Assembly: GCA_018398765.1 (NCBI GenBank)
Contig: JAHBMJ010001851.1
Span: forward strand, 1 to 24,971
Length of the DNA stretch: 24,971 bases
Direction: 5' to 3'
Source: Chromera velia
Taxonomy: Eukaryota; Sar; Chromeraceae
The position numbers and the translations under genes were made by a program. Within the stretch, counting starts at the first letter, position 1; each line of letters begins with the position of its first letter. Below, one piece after another: positions 19,134 through 24,971 of this stretch. The notes under the pieces are model-generated. The model was given only the letters and a program-made list of their open reading frames with translations. It had not been told where the DNA came from and made no database searches.

Positions 19134-19160
19134 ACGGCATTTACCAACCCTAAATTTTGC
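19134..19160 (-). repeat. Right terminal inverted repeat and right target duplication
   Basis: 19134-19152 is the reverse complement of 12332-12350; 19153-19160 is AATTTTGC. Both match the left end without mismatch. Confidence 0.85.
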
Positions 19161-19408
19161 TTTCATAAAAAGTTATTTAAAACTTAAATTTATTATCATT
19201 TTTAATTAAACTAAATTTTAATGACACAATGTCTTGAAAATCAGGTTTTGAAGGGTTAACACTATTCATTTGAATTAAAACAACGAATTCAGTCTATATG
19301 AATAAGATCTGCACTAAGATTTATCAAGTCGATTGCAAATTTATATACAAGCTGGTTTAGAAGCCAAAGTAGGATTAGCACAAACAGTCTGTTGAAGCCA
19401 TCTTGCCA

Positions 19409-21706
19409 CTAACTAGACGTTGAGTCGTCATTGACACCGGGGCCAGCCAGGGCTGCGATAGGCAAGGGAGGGTTTGCGTTTCCCTCCTGCCCTATGTTTC
19501 CTTCCATCGGCCCCGTCCGCCCTCCCTCTCCCTCACTTTCGGAATCAGAGGATTGAACCGTCATCGCGCTCCTGTTGTGCGCATACACGACAGCTGGCCA
19601 TTCCCACTTGCTCTCGAGAAGCTGTCCTGCGTCAAGAGGGTCTGGCCTGACCACCAACGCAGGCAATTCTCTGAAGAGAGGTTCGAGGACGGGAAGAAAC
19701 CCATCTCCCCCCCTTGCAGGAGACGGCACAGACGAGGACACATTTCCCCCCCACTGTGACACACCCCCAGGGCCGGGTGGAGCGTCCAAGACCCCCGAGA
19801 GGTCCAGATACTCCAGCCAGGCTCTCTGTGCGACTGCCACAGGGTACTCTTGCCCCCCCCCGTCTGTGTCTTTTGCCATCTCCAATGCTGTGTTTTCCTC
19901 AACGACAGCCTTCAGCAGGGGACCGCAGTAATACGACAGCCCCACAGGGGTCAGGGGTGCAATGCAGTCACTGGGGTCGCTCCGCACTCTTGCGAGGGCC
20001 ACCCTCCGGATGGAGGGAAGGAGGGCCATGGAGGGGCCCAGAGTGGCCAATTCAGGGTCTCCAATCCCCGTATCGGTCAGATCTAGGTCCGCGAGGGCAC
20101 ACCCCCTTCTGCCCCCCCGCATTTCTGTGCTGTCCTTCAGAAAAGATAAAAATCGAGACAAACGCTCAACGGCACTCAAGCCCGAACCTCCCGGCCCTCT
20201 AGGAGGCATACCCACACCTGCAGAGGGTGTGTGAGGGGAGACGAGACGGACGCCTCGGAGGCAGATTTGTTTCAGGGATAGTGCCAGCATGCCCACCCCC
20301 TCTGTGTACACCTGCACAAGAAGCGGCGCATCTCTGCGGTCTCTGAACAAAGGGGCTTCTCCTTGCTGAGGATCGAGGGCTCTTTCGAGATCTCTGGGTG
20401 AGTAGGGCACACGGGACGTGCCAGGGAAAGTGGCGATCTCAAACGAGAGGCCTGCCAAGGCTTCCGCCTTTGCCCCTGACATCCACCCGACCTCCGTCCC
20501 CGTTGTCCATACATTTTTGGGGGGTTTGAAGGAAGAGAGAGCAGCCTCGAATTGAGGCCAACCTCTCAAGTGAGGAAGTCCCCTCAAAAGATCAGATGCG
20601 TGTGGTGTCTGCTGTTGCATCATTTGAATCTGAGAGGTGAGGAATGCTGCCTCTTCTGCAGTCGGGCAATGTTGCAGAAAAGCGACGTTGGGGTGTCTGC
20701 TTCCGTAGAGGAGGGGGAGGCCTTGGAGAATCGGAATGGGGGTTTGGGTCTGTCCCGCTGTTCGGTTGATTGAGAGGAAATCCCAAAAAAGAAGAACACG
20801 GAGCTTGGGTGGAGGAGAAGACGAGGACAGAGGAGAGGGGAGGGGTCTGGTTTCTCCTCTAGGAGTCATGGGGGAAGGTTCAGGTATGACAGTTGCACGA
20901 CGGAATGCTTCTGTGACCTCTGCATGCCACTGAAAAAGGGCCTTCTGGAGGAACCCAAAAGGGTCGGGGTGCGGGGAGCCAGGCGGACCCTGTCCTGCGT
21001 AGGAAAATGTGCATATCAAAAAGCACTCCGGTGAACGGTCCTGCATTTCTACAGGAGCACAGACAATCCTCCTGCTTCCTTCGTTCTTTTGCGAGGGAGG
21101 GGACCTCTTCAAGATCAGGTCCCCACCCTGCTGTAAACGCTTGAAATTCGAAAAAAACAATTCCCCACCGTCGATGTCTCGCAACGCCTCTCGTGTCAAC
21201 ACGCCCGGTTTCCTCTCTGCTAGTTTGTCTAAATCCACAAGCTCCACACCGCTCTTCTCCATCCAATCACAAAGGACAGAGAGAGACTTGTACTGCAATG
21301 CAGAGGCCCCAACATGCCCAGTGTAACACTCTCTGCAAGCCGCATGCGGCTTCGCTTTCTTTTTGCCATCCTTTTCTTCGAAGGCATGAAACCCATCGGA
21401 AGGTCGCACGACAGCGGAACAGATGGAGCAGGCCAACGTCCCGTCTTCTCTGACGAGACTGCTGCACCAGCTCGGCACCGGCTCTGTTCGCAGGGCGTCT
21501 ACAGAAGAAAAATGGGAGTCTAAACATGCCTGCAGCTTCGTTCTTGGCTTTGAGCTCTCTGTTGCATCTCCCCCCTTTTGTTCCCCGGGGGATGGATTCA
21601 AAACCTCGGCTGCTTGTTTCTTTTTCCCTTTCTTTTTGTCCTCGATCACAATCTCCTGAGAATCAACAGCCTCCCCGATAGGAGCTGCAACACACCAGCC
21701 GAACAT
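19409..21706 (-). CDS. Zinc-binding protein with WDF-type module and LRR-like C-terminus
   Basis: This is one open frame of 765 residues from the ATG at 21706 (MFGWCVAAP) to TAG at 19409. A Cys/His cluster, C93-x2-C96, H121, C124-x2-C127 and H131 (CSICSAVV, AACRECYTGH), probably binds zinc. A conserved-looking core follows: FGFLQKALFQWHAEVTEAF and LRVLLFWDFLSINR near 302-315. It recalls the WDF/WDY-S-L-Q module of many dinoflagellate and chromerid proteins (recognised from memory, not confirmed). The C-terminal third has LRR-like strands (CALADLDLTDTGIGDPELATLG near 536-557, WLEYLDLSGVL near 640) and an acidic Ser-rich tail. It has no signal peptide or membrane segment. Function unknown. The stop lies 257 bp from the transposon's right end. 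Confidence 0.75.
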   Translation of the reverse strand: MFGWCVAAPIGEAVDSQEIVIEDKKKGKKKQAAEVLNPSPGEQKGGDATESSKPRTKLQACLDSHFSSVDALRTEPVPSWCSSLVREDGTLACSICSAVVRPSDGFHAFEEKDGKKKAKPHAACRECYTGHVGASALQYKSLSVLCDWMEKSGVELVDLDKLAERKPGVLTREALRDIDGGELFFSNFKRLQQGGDLILKRSPPSQKNEGSRRIVCAPVEMQDRSPECFLICTFSYAGQGPPGSPHPDPFGFLQKALFQWHAEVTEAFRRATVIPEPSPMTPRGETRPLPSPLSSSSPPPKLRVLLFWDFLSINRTAGQTQTPIPILQGLPLLYGSRHPNVAFLQHCPTAEEAAFLTSQIQMMQQQTPHASDLLRGLPHLRGWPQFEAALSSFKPPKNVWTTGTEVGWMSGAKAEALAGLSFEIATFPGTSRVPYSPRDLERALDPQQGEAPLFRDRRDAPLLVQVYTEGVGMLALSLKQICLRGVRLVSPHTPSAGVGMPPRGPGGSGLSAVERLSRFLSFLKDSTEMRGGRRGCALADLDLTDTGIGDPELATLGPSMALLPSIRRVALARVRSDPSDCIAPLTPVGLSYYCGPLLKAVVEENTALEMAKDTDGGGQEYPVAVAQRAWLEYLDLSGVLDAPPGPGGVSQWGGNVSSSVPSPARGGDGFLPVLEPLFRELPALVVRPDPLDAGQLLESKWEWPAVVYAHNRSAMTVQSSDSESEGEGGRTGPMEGNIGQEGNANPPLPIAALAGPGVNDDSTSS

Positions 21707-22568
21707 GGCAGCAATATGCCAAAAGATTGTACCTTAAGCAAGGTAGATGGAGAAGTAGACGGGGCACTTCAGCACGACAACTCCATTGCGCAGCTAGGTT
21801 GTTTCTTTGGAATGGTTAACGACAGAATCGGTTGGACAAACAACAGTAGTAGAAACAGCAGTTCTACTGATGGTTAGACAATGATACTGCCACATACAGC
21901 TTCAAGCTCGAAGAGATATTGAAGCAACACCGGCAATGTGTGTGCTTATACATGTCAGGCGTATCCGGTACCCGATCCGTGCCGCCCAAACAGTATTAAT
22001 AGGACACATGTATGTATGGTACTTGTGGGTTCAATCAATCGCGTTTGAATCTGATGATCGCTGCTGCTATGAGTGATCACATGTGCCAGTGAGTTGAGTC
22101 ACTTTGAATGGCAATGCATGAATGCAAACGTTGAAACAACAGTTGTTCAGTGCATGCCCTTACAAGCATATGCAATGATTCATTTCGCGCTGTATAAGGC
22201 CCAAAAATTAGGCCATCTTTCCGGGGCCCCGCAATCTGCCTCCTTAATTATCGCTTTCCTGCTATATGCTTTCCGGGGCCACGGCTGACAAACTCGGCAG
22301 GTTTGTGCTTGGGACATGCACCCACAAACTGCGAATCCATGACTTCGCGTCAGCTTGAAAGACTGGTAGCCGTGCCACAGTTTGAAAAGAACAGAGTAGC
22401 AAAAGGCTGTACAGATGAACACTCCTGCCAAGTTCGTCGAGTCTATCCTTCTTTTCACTCTGATCACTCCTTTCCCCACACAAATCACTTCACTCAAATT
22501 TAAAGATCTTCCAACCTTCCCTTGCTTGATATCTTAAGTGAGGCAAAAACGTCCGCTTTCCGAACCCA
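21707..22568. promoter_or_regulatory. Divergent upstream region between the WDF/LRR-like and F-box-like/LRR genes
   Basis: These 862 bases lack convincing coding sequence. TGTATAAGG at 22191 is TATA-like for the rightward gene, about 375 bp upstream of its ATG. TGCATG words lie at about 22115 and 22151. CTTTCCGGGGCC occurs twice (about 22217 and 22269), and the palindromic AACAACAGTTGTT lies near 22136. Confidence 0.35.
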
Positions 22569-24519
22569 ATGACTTTACAATTGGACCCATCGCCCGCCCT
22601 GGATCAGGGAAGGGATGAGTTTGGCATTCTGGAGGTGTGGCACGACCTGGCATCAACACCGGATCACGGAGACGTGATCACTCAGTTCCTCGTACCCTCG
22701 GATGTCGGGAGGTTTGCCTGCGTATCGACCAAAACGAAGGAGATGTCAATGTCCCCGTAAGTCCTCTTCACTCCATCAAAAGGCCTGTAGCAAGTTTCCT
22801 CATCGCAACACGCATACAGATGCTCAGATGCGATGTCTGATCGCCTTGCCGTCTCCTCATTTTCTCTCATCTCTGACTGCTTTGCAGGTCGGGAGATCTG
22901 ATCGTCAGTCACCTGCGCATGGACCGGAAGGGCTGCGTGTACTGGCTGGGGAAGGTCAGTCGGATCGAGTGAATCTAGAGCCGGCTTGGCACAATGAGGT
23001 GTCAGCTAGGGATGTTCACTTGTCAGAGGATGCTGCTGACTCTATCTGCTCCGTGTGGGAGATCCCTTCAAACTGAGACCTGTTTTTGAATTTTCTCGAC
23101 CGATTGACGTCGCGCGTTTCAAGTCCGTCGTTTTCTTCTTTGCCTGTGCACGTCACGTCTCTTCTTCCTTTCTCTCTGTGGTTGCAGGTCGACCCCAAGC
23201 ACCTCCATTCACTCCGGTTTCGAGGCTCTCACCTCCTTTCGAAGAATTCTGCCAAGGAAGTTCCCCGAACAACCAACCTGAGGGAGCACATCGCCAGATC
23301 TCGAAAGGCCCGCATTGCAGGGGAAAGCTGGGCACGCAAAGGGCCAGGGGGGAGTGAGGTAGACGATCATGTGACGGTGTTCGTTCCTGTGGCCAAATCC
23401 CAAAAAACCTCTGCTGAGGGAGAGCAGTCGCCTGGCCGCAGAAGAGAGGCGGCTCCTCTGTACGAACCCTCTGAGCCTCTGCATGAGAGGACAACTGTCT
23501 CTTCCTCCGAGGCACAGTCATGTGCTGAGAGAGAAGTGAGTGTAAGACGAGAAGGTAGGAGTGCACTGTCGGTTTGCCTGGAGACATTCGGACAGATGAG
23601 TTCGCTCGAGTCAGTGACTTTCGACTCTTGCCCTCTTGGACGCATCTTCCCTCAGATCCTTTTGCCCCCTTTGCCTCAACAGAAGGAGGGGGGAGAAGGA
23701 GAAGAAGAGGGAAGAGAGAGAGAGATCGTGGAGCCTTCAGATGGTTCAAGTGGAAGCTCTCAAGAAGAGGGGGAGGGAGATGGGAGCCAGCCGAAGATTG
23801 GAGGAGGGGATTTCATTCGATTGAGGGGGGTTTTCCTGTCTCCCAGCAGGTCCATGAGATGTCTCCGATACCTAAGTCTGAACTCTTGCGGCATGACAGA
23901 CAAGGCGGGGATTGCACTCTTGAGCAGGTTGGGGGAGAGGGACGGGAGAGGGAGTGCTCTCTGTCCTTCTCTTAGTGAGATATGGATGGAGAATAACTCC
24001 CTTGGGGCGGGCTTCGTGCGTTACCTTGCCGATATCCTCTGTCGACCTCCAATGGAGGCCTCTGGGGAGACGGCAGGGACACAGATCCGTGTGCAGAATT
24101 TGCTTTCCGGGGCCTCCACAGCCACTGCCCTGTCTGCCACTTCCCCTCACTCCTTCGCCTCTCCGTCCGCTCTGGCAGAGTCCCTGGAGGTCGTTTCTTT
24201 GGTCAATAACCCCCTGGCTGCTTCTGCTGCTACTCACGTCTGCCGTCTGGTCTCTGCCTCGGAACCGCTGCCTGTGTCGGTTCTCTCAGCTGTAAAGGTT
24301 GGGGGGTGTCTGTTCGGTGCAGAGGGAAATGAAAAGATCGCAGCGGCAGTTGGAAGGGATCTGCGAAGAGACGCAGCTGAAGAGAGGAAAGAGGAGGAGA
24401 GGGAAGGACGACTGAGGGAACTAGGCCTCGGTTGTAACAAAATTGGGGTCGCGGGGGCACGGGCGCTCGGTCAGTCAGTCAGTCAGTCAGTCAGTCAGTC
24501 AGGCAGTCAGTCAGACAGT

Positions 24520-24566
<47 letters not shown>

Positions 24567-24919
24567 CGAAGAAAGATATGTGCCTTGTGAGGAACCGCTT
24601 GATTGCAGAAGTGAAGTCACGCTAAGAGTTCAGGTAGGTCTCAGAGAGGCGTCACACAGGAAAGAAGCTGCGAGAGTGGAGGTTCCATGTGGCCTTTATC
24701 TATCGAGGAGGTCGGCTTTGCGCTGTCCCGTTCGTCTGCCTGTTGGCCACACTGTGTTTGTTTCTCACCGACTCCGACCCCCTCTCTGTCTGTTTCGTGC
24801 AGGTCTCCAACTTCCCCTCTCTCGGCACCTCTCTGTGCTGTGGCTGAAGGAAAACCGTCTCGGAGACGAGGGAGCGGTCGCACTTGCGAGGGGCCTCTCT
24901 GGACACCTGAACCTCAGAA
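22569..24919 (+). CDS. F-box-like, RI-type leucine-rich-repeat protein, 3' end beyond window
   Basis: Exons 22569-22756, 22888-22954, 23188-24469 and 24803-24919 join in phase (2, 0, 1); the last ends at a GTGAGT donor, so the gene continues past the right edge. About 550 residues are visible. Residues of about 38-62 (ITQFLVPSDVGRFACVSTKT) match the F-box pattern of a Leu-Pro-x-Asp helix followed by a CVS motif. Seven or so RI-like LRRs follow from about 223: LESVTFDSCPLG, LRYLSLNSCGMTDKAGIALL, LSEIWMENNSLG, LEVVSLVNNPLAASAATHV, LRELGLGCNKIGVAGARALG and LSVLWLKENRLGDEGAVALA. Glu/Gly-rich disordered inserts separate them. If the F-box is real, the protein would be a substrate-recognition subunit of an SCF ubiquitin ligase; this is inference. 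Reading through the intron 24470-24802 gives an artefactual Ser/Gln/Gly tract. Confidence 0.78.
24470..24566. repeat. (CAGT)n then (CAGG)n tract starting at a 5' splice site
   Basis: The donor GTCAGT at 24470 is the first of about eight CAGT units, which drift through CAGG and CAGA into about ten CAGG units. It occupies the 5' third of the intron 24470-24802. Confidence 0.85.
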
Positions 24920-24958
24920 GTGAGTCAAAGTAGTGGTATGAGTAAAAACAAAAAGCCA

Positions 24959-24971
24959 GGGGGGGGGGGGG
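24959..24971. repeat. Poly-G run at the window edge
   Basis: There are thirteen consecutive G residues up to the last base. It may mark a contig end or a sequencing-limited homopolymer rather than biology. Confidence 0.6.

Larger units (their letters stand above)
12332..19152. mobile_element. 6.8-kb hAT-like DNA transposon with 8-bp target duplication
   Basis: The tips are a perfect 19-bp inverted repeat, TAGGGTTGGTAAATGCCGT (12332-12350) and its complement (19134-19152). Directly outside lie identical 8-mers, AATTTTGC at 12324-12331 and 19153-19160. An 8-bp duplication and a tip of the form YAGGGTTGG are typical of the hAT superfamily; this structural assignment is stronger than the protein evidence. 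Inside are inverted subterminal repeats, a 58-bp minisatellite, two divergent genes (starts at 16266 and 16783) and a coding-like fragment at 18756. The genes carry in-frame stops, so the copy is probably defective or the annotation is incomplete. The family of the encoded proteins was not recognised. Confidence 0.82.

Noticed and set aside
24470-24802. Ser/Gln/Gly/Arg repeat domain in the LRR protein
   Set aside because: It comes from reading an intron; splicing 24469 to 24803 rebuilds a regular LRR.
1-24971. tRNA, rRNA, CRISPR arrays, LTR retrotransposon or integrated viral genes
   Set aside because: I saw no cloverleaf, rRNA signature, spaced direct-repeat array, reverse transcriptase or integrase motifs.

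Overview
This is nuclear DNA of a eukaryote. Genes are split by GT-AG introns with CAG-type acceptors, and intergenic DNA carries microsatellites, minisatellites, AT-rich islands and a DNA transposon. My best guess is a photosynthetic alveolate of the chromerid or dinoflagellate-related kind. That is inference from the gene mix (ankyrin, RI-type LRR and F-box-like proteins, a GSCFA-domain protein, TGCATGCA-type promoter words); nothing in the window fixes the species.

Layout. 1-1647 (-): 5' part of a zinc-finger gene running off the left edge. 2300-4485 (+): gene for a secreted Gln-rich protein, divergent from the first; the space between holds a perfect 19-bp hairpin and a TATA-like promoter. 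4486-5969: convergent, mostly AT-rich spacer. 5970-7370 (-): intronless ankyrin-repeat gene. 7966-11641 (+): six-exon gene for a GSCFA-domain protein, the best recognised gene here. 12332-19152: a 6.8-kb DNA transposon with 19-bp terminal inverted repeats and a perfect 8-bp target-site duplication (AATTTTGC), inserted into an AT-rich island. 19409-21706 (-): single-exon zinc-binding/LRR-like protein. 22569 to the right edge (+): F-box-like N-terminus plus RI-type LRRs, divergent from the previous gene.

The transposon carries two divergent genes of unrecognised family. The minus-strand gene (16266-13310) splices into one phase-consistent 721-codon frame but contains three in-frame TAG/TAA codons and ends on TGA. 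The plus-strand gene (16783-18144) starts with a BED/C2H2-like zinc finger and is broken by stops and frame changes. A coding-like fragment near the right end faintly resembles hAT transposase. A second inverted-repeat pair, 49 bp from the left tip but 804 bp from the right tip, suggests nested insertion or an asymmetric arm. This element is the best candidate for something undescribed.

Other patterns: three introns whose 5' splice sites lie inside tandem repeats of the donor word itself; an octamer, CCGTCTCC, seen at least 16 times; and two promoters, one of the host and one of the transposon, with the same GCATGC/TATA layout about 200 bp before the ATG. All exon models were built by eye from phase and splice-site agreement; no database search was possible.
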